DNA of 64,000 bases from Favolaschia claudopus (taxonomy: Eukaryota > Basidiomycota > Agaricomycetes > Agaricales > Mycenaceae). The stretch lies in NCBI GenBank assembly GCA_037176885.1, contig JAWWNJ010000011.1:1-64000 (forward strand). The letters are read 5' to 3'. Shown piece after piece: positions 13,501 through 23,790 of this stretch; within the stretch, counting starts at the first letter, position 1, and the number at the start of each line of letters is the position of its first letter. The notes under the pieces are model-generated. The model saw only the letters and a list, made by a program, of their open reading frames with translations, did not search any database and was not told the DNA's origin. A program made the translations under genes and the position numbers.

Positions 13501-13860
13501 ACGGAACAATCAGTAGACTTAACAAGATGAGGGCGGCGTACGCACGTCTTCCCTTTCAGAAAATCCGAGTGTGGATCCCAAGCCTTTGGGGACAGAAAGA
13601 AGCAGCAACAATGAGTGGTGCGGCGAAGAAAAATCAGCGAAAAGACAAAACATACAGTCCGGATGAGAACTGAAAAGATTCAAGCAAATGGGGAGAGAAA
13701 GCGGAGGAACCTGGAAAGGAATAAATACGGACGAATGAAGAAGGGATAAGAAATCAGATGATGCGTACCTTTGGTTTTCGAGGCATCCTCGTCATCTCCT
13801 CCTCCCTCAACAACCTCATTCTCGTTACCTATCGACTCGGACATAGACACAGATTCCATG
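10565..13860 (-). CDS. Unidentified multi-exon gene, partly resolved
   Basis: Unrecognised. A convincing first exon starts at ATG 13860 (MESVSMSESIGNENEVVEGG, then acidic residues) and ends at a GT donor near 13769. Phase-compatible candidate exons follow, including segments GSSAFSPHLLESFQF and LAWDPHSDFLKGK. Farther in, the minus strand offers DTEPPLSDGMVNGADIEGG (~13.4 kb), HSIFDVNPSLSTPYISVNVK (~12.95 kb), VRLADVDTIAFHTIPFVIY and PPRFAALSIQPFLYP (~11.8-11.6 kb, joined by an intron with a TTACTGATC branch site), DWVSFKAWRNILVSDAG (~11.35 kb), EWGEGFETKLKFDLTENVRA (~11.0 kb) and EEVIEESFSDVFCDLLWGGG (~10.67 kb). They look coding, but not all joins keep frame, so this may be one long gene, two genes, or a decaying gene. 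The CACTA element begins about 490 bp upstream of the ATG. I assign no function. Confidence 0.35.
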
Positions 13861-14349
13861 GCTGGCGGAGTTTTTATGGCCTGAATGAAGAATCTATCAA
13901 CGAATATTCAAGGCAAGTCGATGAAAAAGTAATGAAATGAGCGTAGACGGAGGGGAGCAAAAGTAGGAAGAATGAAAGATAAACGCGCCAGCGAAGGACG
14001 GAAATATGTCGCGTCATCGGAGACGGAAAGTAAAGTGTCGTGCTTGAAGATAACGAGCAGAATGGGAAAGGGGGATCGTACAAAAAAAACACGGTTAAGA
14101 GACGCTGATGTGCGGAGTAAAACGGCTGAGGCATGAATGAATGAATGGATAGATGGGCAATGTTACGTGGAAAAAAAGGAAGGCAAGATGGTGGGGGTAG
14201 AGGATGAGGAAGATCCAAGATGACGAGGAGTCGTCTCCAAGCTTGAAGCCACACGTACCTCTTCGCCCTTCGAATTGTTGCTTGTGATCTCTTAGATTCT
14301 CCACATCCGCGTCTGAATACCCAAATGTTTTGTTGTCCTAGTCCATTCC

Positions 14350-14545
14350 ACTATGGAGGTAGATCAGGATCATTTCCATCCTAGCTCAGGATGAAAATCG
14401 TCCAACAACCTAACACCGGCTGATTTTAGGTTGATTTATTTCAACCTATTGTGTAGGTTGCATTGTATCCAGTACAATTCATCCTAAACTAGAATGAGAT
14501 TCATGCGGTTGCTCGCCAAATATTATATCAACCTATGATAGAATA
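14350..14545. repeat. Left subterminal repeat cluster of the CACTA element
   Basis: At least seven copies of the CAACCTA or CATCCTA motifs occur in about 200 bp, several paired head-to-head (for example aggttgatttatttcaacct). An ATTTTCATCCTGAG core, seen on the complementary strand here, is repeated in the right cluster, as expected for inverted subterminal regions. Confidence 0.6.
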
Positions 14546-14609
14546 AAAACAATACAAAGACAGTACAAGCATAGATAGTGAATATATATGGATGCCTTTC
14601 ATAACTGAG

Positions 14610-15306
14610 CTACATAGGCTCGACCTTGATGCCCACCAACGTCTTATCGGGGTCCTCCTCGTTGTCGGAAGTGCGGGGGATTACGAGTGCCGACATGCGC
14701 GGAAAGGGATTCCATCCCGGCTGCGAGTCCGATTCTGTGACTGAACCCGGTAGGTCGCTGTTGAGACGCAGCATGTCCTCGACCTTTAGCAGAGCTGCCC
14801 TGATCCCGGCTGCGCTGCTCAAAATTTTGTGCTCCGCGTGGGGCAAAGGAAACACAAATTCTTTATGACGGCGGGCGGCTTGCAGGAAGTCCACGATAAC
14901 CAGAACATCCTTTTCCAGCGCCTCTTCGAGACGCTGGGAATCAACAGCACGCTTTATCGGGAGGTAGATGCGCGCCATCATGACTTCGTTGAGTTGCCGC
15001 AAAACTCGTTCGCGTCGAGGGGTCTTGGTAACATCCCTATGGTGGTGAGGCTCCTCGTTGAGGAGAGAGAAGGGAGCCTCGCCGAGGAGAGAGAAGATCT
15101 TGTTGCACGTTTGCTCAGACACTTCGTGAAAATCTACGGTCGGCCACAAGTAACTGCGCGCATCAATTGTCAATTTGCAGCAACGCGCTCAGAGGCTTGG
15201 GTACTCACCTATCATCCTCATGCTTGTTGTCCCTCAAGTCCTCTAGGAAAGCAGCTGCCGCTTCTTGGTTATTTGTGTCAGGTTCCCGAGTGAAAAACGC
15301 GTCCAT
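14610..15306 (-). CDS. Transposon companion protein, 213 aa, function unknown
   Basis: Two exons, 15306-15209 and 15153-14610, joined AG|T to give Ser, encode 213 aa starting MDAFFTREPDTNNQEAAAAF. I do not recognise the family. The sequence is mixed-charge with predicted helices in the middle (RVLRQLNEVMMARIYLPIKR, then EEALEKDVLVIVDFLQAARR) and a proline-rich, acidic tail. It lies just inside the left repeat cluster, on the same strand as the transposase and 310 bp downstream of it. The position resembles accessory (TnpA-like) genes of CACTA elements that bind subterminal repeats, but no sequence similarity supports that; it is inferred from position only. Confidence 0.65.
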
Positions 15307-15616
15307 AATACGCGTCGATGGAGGAGAGACACAAGTCTGGAGTGGTGGCTGTGTTGATCACGAGAATAATTACAATTTCTCGACCTTTTTCTGGCGCACG
15401 GGGGGTGCCTCAAAATTACTTGTGAGTATGAAATAAGGACACCCTACTGCTATATGAGTCTGCAATTTTTTTATATTGGCATGGGAATCCCGAGATATTG
15501 AGATACACTAGCAGCAAGGGGTATAATATATATGTCTATGTACGACGACGAGTCCATCAAGCTCAGTGGAGCATTCAAAGATTAAAAAGGGTGCATGCAT
15601 GAGGTTAGGAAACTAC

Positions 15617-18600
15617 TCAGTAATCTTCATCCGCTGCCCACTCTGCCCGCGCTAACACACCACTTCGATCGATTATAGTTCCGGCTGTGCCAGCAACAGC
15701 GACCCGGCCCACAAGCGATTGGACGGTGGTGACATCGACAACGTCCAGAGAACCATGAGAGCTATATGGGTGAATATCCAGCCCCTCCAGTTCTTTGTCC
15801 GGCGCCTTCAGAGTGCACGACCGGACGGCAGCAAGAATATATGTTGTTGCGCTGTCCAGGTGAAGGTTGGGGCAGGCAACCGGTAAATGGACGCGGTATA
15901 TGTGTGTGAGTTGACCATAGAATGTCTGGAGGTGCAACGCAACGGGTTTGTTTTTGAAACGTCGGTTTTGATCCACAAGAACTTCGTACTGATAATGTGG
16001 TCTATGAGTCTCGAAGTACGAGTACAGTGAAAACAACTTACTCGGACGTATGTAGCATCCCTGGAGTCGTCAGCACCACCCCCTAGAGAGCAGGAACGCA
16101 TGGTATCGCCTGCCTCGGAATCGACACGCCGGATCTTGCCCCACTCTTCAACAATCGCTGTATTCAATGCTGTATTGACCTGTCCCATAGATGCCCCTGT
16201 CCGAGTTGCGAGCGCAGCTGCGATCATCTTGATAGCATTGTTTCCGGGGCGCGTCGGTGACTTGGGAGGTAGTAATAAGCACGACGGGTCTGCAAATGTT
16301 TATCAGCACTACGCAGTATCAGCAGAGCTATTCACATACAAGAGGGATCGGAATATGATCCTTGGACTATGCTGCGCGGGGGACGAAGCGCAAGCTCCTC
16401 AACGACACTGTAAAGCGTTTTGACTTGAGTTAGCTGCGCAATTTCAAGAACATATCGGTCGATTGATGCCCAGGGAAATCTACGGCTGCGAATACCGGGC
16501 TGGATACTGCCACAGTAGCGCTCCATTGGAAAAGCCCAGTAACACCAGACGGGACCGCAGAAGGCAATTGAGTCGGCGATATGGAGGAGAGCATGGATAG
16601 TGAGAGGACAGGTCGACATCCTATCAACATTGTTCTGTAGATAGAGCCTGATCGAAAGAGGTGAGCGATAAGGAAGTGCACGGTATAAGATAGACTTACG
16701 ACTCGTATTCCTTGACCCATGAGATGAAGCCAGCACGGATGACTTCAATCTGTTCTTCGGTGATTTCAAACTGGAGACAGAGGTTGAGCAGTCGGACCAA
16801 CTTGACAAAGTGTCGAAAGAATTTGACGTGCTTGAAACGCCGGCGCAACAGAACGGGACCTAAGTAGAGGGTCCAGAATGACCACATCTCAGCGGAGACG
16901 TTGGGACGGTCTTTCGAGATGTTGGGGATACGGCTGCCATACACAGATGGGATGGTATTGGAAGCGGCAGAGGTCTCGCTCGCAATAGCTTCCCACACCG
17001 CTTTGCTAAATTCATAATCCTCGCGTCCGCCGTCGAGTCCCTTGAAATCACCCGTCCAAAGCAGAATGAGATTCTTGATGAGGTTTTCCCAGATGAGGTG
17101 CATGAAGTCGTAGCCAAACGACCGGGGAAATGAGAGTGAATGTAGAAAGGAAAGGATGGGAACACCCTTCACGCCGTACTTCTTTGCCAGCCTTTCCGCA
17201 GCCGCATTCGTAGGCGCGGCTTCGACCTCTTTGCCCTGAGACAAAATCTCATCATGCGTGCGCAACGGAAGGTCGGCGGGATCATAGACCTTCACAGCCT
17301 GAGGATTTGCTTTGACCTGCGGATGATATGACCGATCGAGGGGGACGTAGTGCGCATTTCCCCGGGCTCCCGGAACTGGCAGACCGACAATCTTGCACAT
17401 TCTGCACGGCGAGATCCCATTATGGCCCTTCATGCGCATAAACATGGAGACGGCAGGGATGTCCCCAAACACAAGGATTAGATACGCCCTGAGGTCGAAA
17501 GCTCGACCAGAAAGCGCATCAAAGGCGGGGACCCCCGCCGCAAGCCGGAGCAGCTCCTGCACCGCTGGCCACAAGAACGAGTCCGAATCCTTGGGCTTGT
17601 TCGGGCCCGGGATGACGCCGAGAGCCAGAATATACTCCAGCAAGAATCGGAGCTCGGGGGGAAGGTCGTAATCAAAAAGGATGAGTGGCCACGCCGTCTT
17701 CTTCCTTCTCTTGAACGGCGCAAAACCATCCCAGGATGCACCAAGCGCGACGTCGCGAGGATCCGAGAAGTATTTGTGATCGAGTTGCTTGCCATTGATC
17801 TCGACAAACTTGTGTCGAAGCGCTCGGTAGTGCTTGCCGTCAAAAACATCCGTCATTTTACCCGGTTGATGAACGTGCTCAGCTCGATACTGCTGCTTTT
17901 CAGCCATCTCAGGATTTGCCGCAAATGCGACCAGGCGGGGAATGATAGGGATGTAAGTGAATTTCTTTCGAGGTTTGCCGTTGGCTCTTCGGCGCGGCTC
18001 GTGGCAGTAAGGGCACTCCGTCAAACCCTCGTGCGGGCCCACATAGCAAAGGCAGCTATTGACACAGCAGTCATATATCTGCGGTTTGAAGCCAGCCAGA
18101 AAATTGACACGAGAACGAATCTTGTCGAGCGAGGGGAGAGGTGGGTGCTGAGGAAAAGCGAACGGGGTCATTCTGAAGGCCTTGTCTGTCATATTTGACT
18201 TGACCTTGAAGGCAAATGCTTTACAGATAGCGAGGTCATATGCGCTGAGTTTGTCGGCTAGAAACAGAGACTGTTATGATCGTGGCATGACGGAAAGGAC
18301 AGAAAATACCTATTGCTGCTGCCTCTCTCTCGAAATCCTCCCCTACATGATCTGCTGCTGAGACCCCGGAAGGTGTGAAGGTATCCCAGTCAAATATATC
18401 CGGCTCATCAGAATCAGAGTCTTCTCCCTCGCTATCCTCCACCCTCAACTCATCCCCGCCATCTTCTAGCACATCATCCACATCTGAGTCCCCTTCCAGT
18501 TCATCCCCTACATCACCATGAACGGACTCGGACTCGGGCTCGTCGAACCCGCCCGGCTGTGATGGGCTTGGAGGAGCCGGAGTCATATCCACATCCTCTG

Positions 18601-18859
18601 GCCCACTGTCAAGCTCGCGGGTGCCGATGCCGTACCATCCGCCGAGTTGTGCTTGTCGGGACGGACCAGCATGATCGGGACCACTTACACTGTGCCCAAA
18701 GTCGTCGTCGGAACTTGGAGCATAGACGCGGCGCTGACGCGAGGCATCATTGCCCAAGGGTGCAGGGTAGGGGTGCACTTGAGCATTTAGATGAATTTGT
18801 TCTCGTGTTTGAGTGACTCTTTCACCGCAGCCACAGGCGCAGATACGACGTTGGCCCAT
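15617..18859 (-). CDS. Tnp2-like CACTA transposase, 1011 aa
   Basis: Five exons: 18859-18310, 18257-16700, 16647-16340, 16289-16042, 15988-15617. The N-terminus has a small cysteine cluster (CACGCGE, residues 7-13), then a long Asp/Glu-rich linker (about 115-165). From residue 245 a second cysteine cluster (C247, C248, C252, C254, C265, C268) matches the start of Tnp2-type transposase domains. A further CRMC pair follows in the conserved core after HNGIS, and HLIWENL is a recognisable core motif. The protein would bind element ends and cut and join DNA in the nucleus. The last splice (CGA|GTAAG to CAG|TAC) restores the family-like string YVRYEVLVD, which is why I preferred it to a 32-nt alternative. 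No internal stop was found. I could not assign the catalytic acidic triad by eye. Confidence 0.85.
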
Positions 18860-19003
18860 TGAAAGGAGAGAGATACTTTATTAGGGATGCTGTGCTGCGA
18901 TATTGCAAAGCGACGCGTGACAAACAAACATTTGAATTTGCTCTAACTCGAACCACCATCTCCTCTCCTACAGCTCTTGTCAATATCAACCCAGCGCAAC
19001 ACA
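18860..19003. promoter_or_regulatory. Divergent promoter inside the transposon
   Basis: The ATGs of the transposase (18859, minus) and the 405-aa companion (19004, plus) are only 144 bp apart and face away from each other. This short AT-rich gap must hold both core promoters, implying co-regulated expression. No clear TATA box was identified. Confidence 0.5.
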
Positions 19004-20599
19004 ATGACACCAGTAAACCCACCTCGCAAGATCAAAAGTGAACCCAAGGCAAGCACCCAGGCCAAGCCGGCGCCTCGGCCGCCCAGGAAAGCCGCAGACA
19101 AGGAGAACAGGCGCCTCCCAAGCCCTACCTTGGAAGACTTCAAGCGCTTCCATGCCCAGCTGGAAGAAAAATACGACATCGACAACTGCAACACCGTCGA
19201 CATCATCTACTCGGCCATTGAGAATGACAAGCATCGAGGTAAGGCGAGAACAATACCTTGACGGCGCTCGGGAATTGACTGCAATTCTTATAGCCAAAAT
19301 CGACGCGCAGGCTGAGGCATTGAAGGTTGCGAACAAGGCGTTGGAGGATTTGCAGCGTCGTGTCGCGCAATTGACTGCTGGAGACGATGTGGTGGAGGGT
19401 GAGTGCATAATCACATCAACAATGTCCCGTGACTCACGCGACGCGTTGTTGATGATGTGATAGCTGCTCAAGCTAAGGCCGTCGGAGACCCCGCAACGCG
19501 CCTTCATGTTGACGCACCTGGTGAGCATAAGCAGCTTCCTGTCGTTGACGAGCATCTCATGCTCACCGTCGTCCAGCGCCGCCGAAGCTCATCAAGCCAG
19601 CTCAAGGTAAATACGAGCCTTGGCGCCAATGTCTGAGCACTTAGCACGAACATCATCACAGGCGACACTGCCGATGCTGATCAAGACGACATGGAGGTGG
19701 ACGAGGACCTTGATGCAGGTGAGGGTCCGAACTGCCGAGCTTACCATTCACTCACATTGTGTGCAGAGAAACTGAAGCGCGAGAATGCCGAGCTCAAGCG
19801 GCAGCTCAAGGCGGCTCGCGCACACGGAGGTGTGACCAGCGATGAACCTGATGACCCCATGACGGATGATATCCCGAAGCCTAAGGGGACGGCCGGGACC
19901 AACTACAACATCCAGGACGCGATGGGCATGGGGAAGACTACCCGGGATAGGGAGCTCTACAAAGGAATTCAGGTACGTTACACTGTTTTGTGCGACAAAG
20001 ACTTACCCGAACTCCGAAGCGTTACCTGAGAGACTTGGCTGCAAGAGCAGGTCTCAACTGGGAGAAACCGTGGCGCGAGATCTCCAACGAGGTCAAAGGC
20101 AAGTTCTTTCGAGTGGTGAGTATATTTATTATGATGTACGAGACGGTTACTCACATCGCGACAACAGGCACGAGAGAGGCACCCGATCCTCGCGCGCTTC
20201 CATAACGACTGGGCTACCGAAGACATTATCAGACAGTACTTCAAGAACAAGCGCAATAACGCGTACCGTCACGAGTGGCTCGAAGTCGACCCGAAATATT
20301 CCCACTTGAGCGCCAACTCAGCAAAACGGAACCCGAACGCGCCTCGCGGCAGACGCAACAAGATTGTCAAAGCCCGTGCCGCCCAGAAGAAGCAAGCTGC
20401 AGAGAAGAAGGTAGCGGCGCGCTCGAGTTCCAGCAAGAAGGCGACATCCAGCAAGGGAAAGGCAAAGGAGGTGTCGAAACGCAAGGTCAAGTTGATTGTT
20501 CACAGTGAGCCTTCCAGCGACGATGAAGAGGACGAGGACCAAGCCATGAGCGGCGGTGAGGAGCAGGCCACGAGCGACGAGGAGGACGGTACAAATTGA
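19004..20599 (+). CDS. Transposon companion protein, coiled coil plus basic domain, 405 aa
   Basis: Eight exons: 19004-19238, 19294-19398, 19464-19520, 19577-19606, 19662-19718, 19767-19972, 20020-20115, 20168-20599. The first six exons join in phase 1, the last two in phase 0. The N-terminus is Pro/Lys-rich and basic. Heptad-rich stretches follow: ALKVANKALEDLQRRVAQL (exon 2) and EKLKRENAELKRQLKAARA (exon 6). A compact charged domain in exons 7-8 contains YLRDLAARAGLNWEKPW and DIIRQYFKNKRNNAYRHEW, and the tail is Lys-rich then acidic (SSDDEEDEDQ). This layout suggests an oligomeric nuclear DNA-binding protein that could act on the subterminal repeats. I do not recognise a named family. It is divergent from, and probably co-expressed with, the transposase. 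Confidence 0.75.
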
Positions 20600-20859
20600 G
20601 GTGCGTGCGCGTGTTCATTTTGTCTCACGTCACTCATTTTGCCTCCGTTTAGTTCCGCCTCGAGGCCATCGATATCGATGGTCTATCACTATGTCATTCC
20701 CATTACAGTCAACTGTCTGCTCCGTTCCGCTCGATTGTTGTAGTTTTAATTATCTTTCCGTGCCTAGTATGCCTACATGAATTCATCTTGATTGTCATTG
20801 AAATGTATCCTGAGTCCTGTGAGAAATCAGCCTTGGAGCGCATGAAAAGCCGCATGAAG

Positions 20860-21075
20860 TTGGTTGATTTTTCGACCCTAACGTAGGTTGATATTCACGC
20901 GGAACAGCTGAAACGAGCTTAGGATGAAACGAACTGTTTTAGAATACTAATCATCCTGCCTAAAACAACCTACGAACCGCTCATTTTCATCCTGAGTCCG
21001 TTGAAATTCATCCTATCCTCGTATGATCTCCATCCTAACGCTGGTTGATCTGTAGGTTGATATTCATCCCGACCG
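20860..21075. repeat. Right subterminal repeat cluster of the CACTA element
   Basis: Repeated TAGGTTGATATTCA, TTCATCCT, CAACCTA and CCATCCTAACG motifs in both orientations fill about 215 bp after the 405-aa gene. They mirror the cluster at 14350-14545. Sequence beyond about 21075 loses the motif, so I place the approximate element edge there. Confidence 0.6.
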
Positions 21076-22489
21076 GCCCCCTCAGAGTTCGAATGAGGCC
21101 GGTGCCGCCTCCGCCTTGGCAAGGAGAGAACGTTGATGGCTTTGAGGGACCCAGCGGTGCAGGCTTTGAGCTAACGATTATAGAAGATAAAAGGTCTGGC
21201 AATTGTGAGGGACTCCAATGAGGCGCCGTCGAGGTCGATGAGGATGAGGGCGTCTAGGACGATGATGCGTCCAAGACCGCAGGCAGCCGACAGCGCTGAC
21301 GATGTCCATCGTTGGACTGAGTTGGCCAGAGGCTGGCAGACGGGCGTGCGCCAGCATGCGGCGGTGGAGCAGCAGCAGTGATGTGGCTGTGTATGATGAT
21401 TTGCTCACGGCCGTCAATCACTGTTTCTGCTTCCACCACCACTCATCCCTTCGACCGGGACAGTGGCGGCGTTACCTTCACCGATCGCACTACAGGGCCA
21501 CCGTCATTTGATCTAGAACCAGTGACCAATTCACAGTTAGCTCGGCTTGCTGATCTCGACTTCAAAGTTCAAGTTGAGTCATTGTGTCTCTAAGTATTCC
21601 CTTGTACTCAATGCTCATAATCATTCGCATTATACAGATACCCAGCTCAGTTGAGTCGGCGCCTATGTCAGAAATACACCCGACCTCGTGTTCTCGGTCT
21701 ACTGAGGTACATTCAGGATGCAAATAACTTTTATTCAACAACTTTTCCTCCTCAGTAGGTCATAGATGGGAGGGAATATTGAGGTTGGGATTGAAGTCTC
21801 TGTAAAATCATCTGGGAAGCTGTGAATTCGCATATCTTACCTGGTAGCTCACCCTCTCTTCGCCCACAGTTCTTGTTCTTTCGAACAATATGACGGTGAG
21901 CACGAATCCTTATTCATTTCTCACTTCACAGCCGAATTCTCGCTAATTTAACACCCAAGTCCGAATAGGTTAACGCCCTCTCTTAATCAAACGATCGTCT
22001 CACTCGAACCGCCGTTTGAGCTTCCCGGTCAGTCACAAGACCGGCGTTGTTTTCTTGATACTTATACCGATTGCTATGCCCGTTCAGAACAAGTCTTCTC
22101 CTCACTCTAACTTTCTCTTTACCGTGAGTTTGCATTGGCTCAAAATGATTCGAAATACCGATTGCCTTTGTTCTTGAATAGTCGATCTTGTAGTAGGCCG
22201 AGACAGTGACAGTCTGAATCAAATCCCGTGCGTGTGTAGTATGTTCAGGCTGCTATAACACTAATACTCAATTTGAAGTAGGTAAACCAGATGTCAACAC
22301 GAGGTTAGACCAACCTAACCTTCCATCAGACTATCTTATTTAGATGAGCTTTCGTTCGGTCGTATGCCTTTGCTTGGATGTCGGCACAACGCAAAGGTGC
22401 GTGTGCAGATTCGAATTGATGACTATGAACACTTTTTTTTTTGGCTCCTGACACGGGTGATCATGAAACGAAGGGCGTCAGCTTACTCA

Positions 22490-22990
22490 AGGTGCCCAGG
22501 TCCGACCTTAACGTCAGTCCACAAATCTGCTGTACTGCAGTACCGATGCGGCAGTGTAGACTGTGCTGCTGCACAAGCTGTCTGTCCGAGTTTCTTATTG
22601 TCCTTTACTTTTTGCTTACGTCAAATATGTTGTCTGGTGCCTTCGCTGCCAGAGTAACGACGGCGACGATGCGAGACGCTCAAAGTATGACGCGGAGGAC
22701 TGTCTCCAAAGACAGGTGCTCCTAGAACGCTCCATATGGCGAACATTCGTTTGCCCTCAGGTGCGGCACCAGTGGGTTGATTCGGTCCAAATACGGTCCG
22801 CATCTCACTGCAGTATAATTTCGTGCTGCAGCACTCTCCTATTGTCCTCTCATGTCCGATTTTGTCGGAACGTACAGAGCCTTGATCCCGTGTTCAGCAA
22901 GAAAGCTTGTCAAATGGTGCTGCAGCACGGACACCACAGCCCACTTCACAGCAACCCAAAATCCCTATCGTTTCTCCTATAACTTGCAGC
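22490..22990 (+). repeat. GCTGCAGC-rich dispersed repeat, copy 1
   Basis: This copy contains the conserved core cttattgtcctttacttttt then cttacgtcaaata, preceded by ctgtgctgctgcacaagctg. Its 3' half (from about 22735: atggcgaacattcg, then tgctgcagcacggacac) is shared with 26560-26800. It looks like a degenerate non-coding element. Confidence 0.6.
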
Positions 22991-23159
22991 ATACCTTGAA
23001 TTGTTGGACGTGACTCGACTCGACTCGTTTGTCGTTTACCTTACCTACTCTTGGTACGTGCATTCTCGGTTCCATTTCATTCTCATTCACTTCGCTCACA
23101 AACATTCAATAGACACAGAAAACATTAGGTTCGATTCAACTGCTCACAAAATTTAGGTC

Positions 23160-23450
23160 GTATCATACCACATTCTGGCCATGTGTTGAAAGATGATCGC
23201 CCAAAGCAACGCTCAACAGGTTCGAGTTGGTCTGCAGGCTGTGCTGCAACACCCATGTGAGGCTGGGTGCAGCAGATGTATTTTCTTGACTCTTATTGTC
23301 GATTACGGGTCTGAATTTACTTATAGTATTCAACGTAGGCAAACGATGAAGGATAACAACAAAGGCCACAACAGCTGGCGGTGCAGCAGCACAGTTTGCC
23401 CTGCCGCATGTGTGTTGCAGATTGGTATACCGACCGGAATCGAGTAGCTT
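23160..23450 (-). repeat. GCTGCAGC-rich dispersed repeat, inverted copy 2
   Basis: Read on the minus strand this copy gives atgcggcagggcaaactgtg followed by ctgctgcacc, then cgtttgcctacgttgaa, and later ctgcagaccaactcgaacct. These match blocks in the plus-strand copies at 22.5 and 27.8 kb. The element therefore exists in both orientations. Confidence 0.5.
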
Positions 23451-23544
23451 GAGTGAGTTGCATTTCATTGCCCTGGTTTCGGAGGAGGGCGATGAGGGTG
23501 GCGCACCGCGACGACATTGGTCGGCGAGTGGTAGCGGTCGGAGT

Positions 23545-23790
23545 AGGTCTGCAAATCTGCCGTGCTGCTGCTGGAACAGCTGTTTGTACTTTCTTATTGT
23601 TCTTTACCTGATCCTTACGTTCGATCACTGAGTTATCTAGTATCTTTGCACAACAGCATCCCAAATTACCATGAAGTACATTCGAACCGAGTAAGAAAGG
23701 ATAGACATCTAGTGCTGCAGCCCGCCTCCCATTGGCTCCCATTAGTGCTGCAGCATAGCAGATTGAGAACAACCCAGATGAACTTGTTGA
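23545..23790 (+). repeat. GCTGCAGC-rich dispersed repeat, copy 3
   Basis: The copy starts gtctgcaaatctgc, then ctttcttattgttctttacc, cttacgttcgatca and ggatagacatctagtgctgc. The same order of blocks is found at 27.8 kb. It is more diverged and shorter than copy 1. Confidence 0.55.

Larger units (their letters stand above)
14350..21075. mobile_element. CACTA/Tnp2-type DNA transposon, ~6.7 kb
   Basis: Three genes are bracketed by clusters of short motifs on both sides: CAACCTA/TAGGTTG and TTCATCCTA/TAGGATGAA, in both orientations, at 14350-14545 and 20860-21075. Such subterminal arrays are typical of CACTA elements, where they bind the transposition proteins. The left cluster starts with CACTATGGAGGTAGATCAGG, close to the CACTA terminal signature. 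A matching TAGTG end was not found on the right, so that boundary is approximate and the element may be truncated there. The transposase and both companion frames look intact, suggesting recent activity. No target duplication was identified. Confidence 0.7.

Noticed and set aside
15989..16041. 32-nt intron option in the transposase (gtaagt to cgag)
   Set aside because: Too short for fungal introns. The 53-nt alternative keeps frame and restores a family-like YVRYEVLVD junction.
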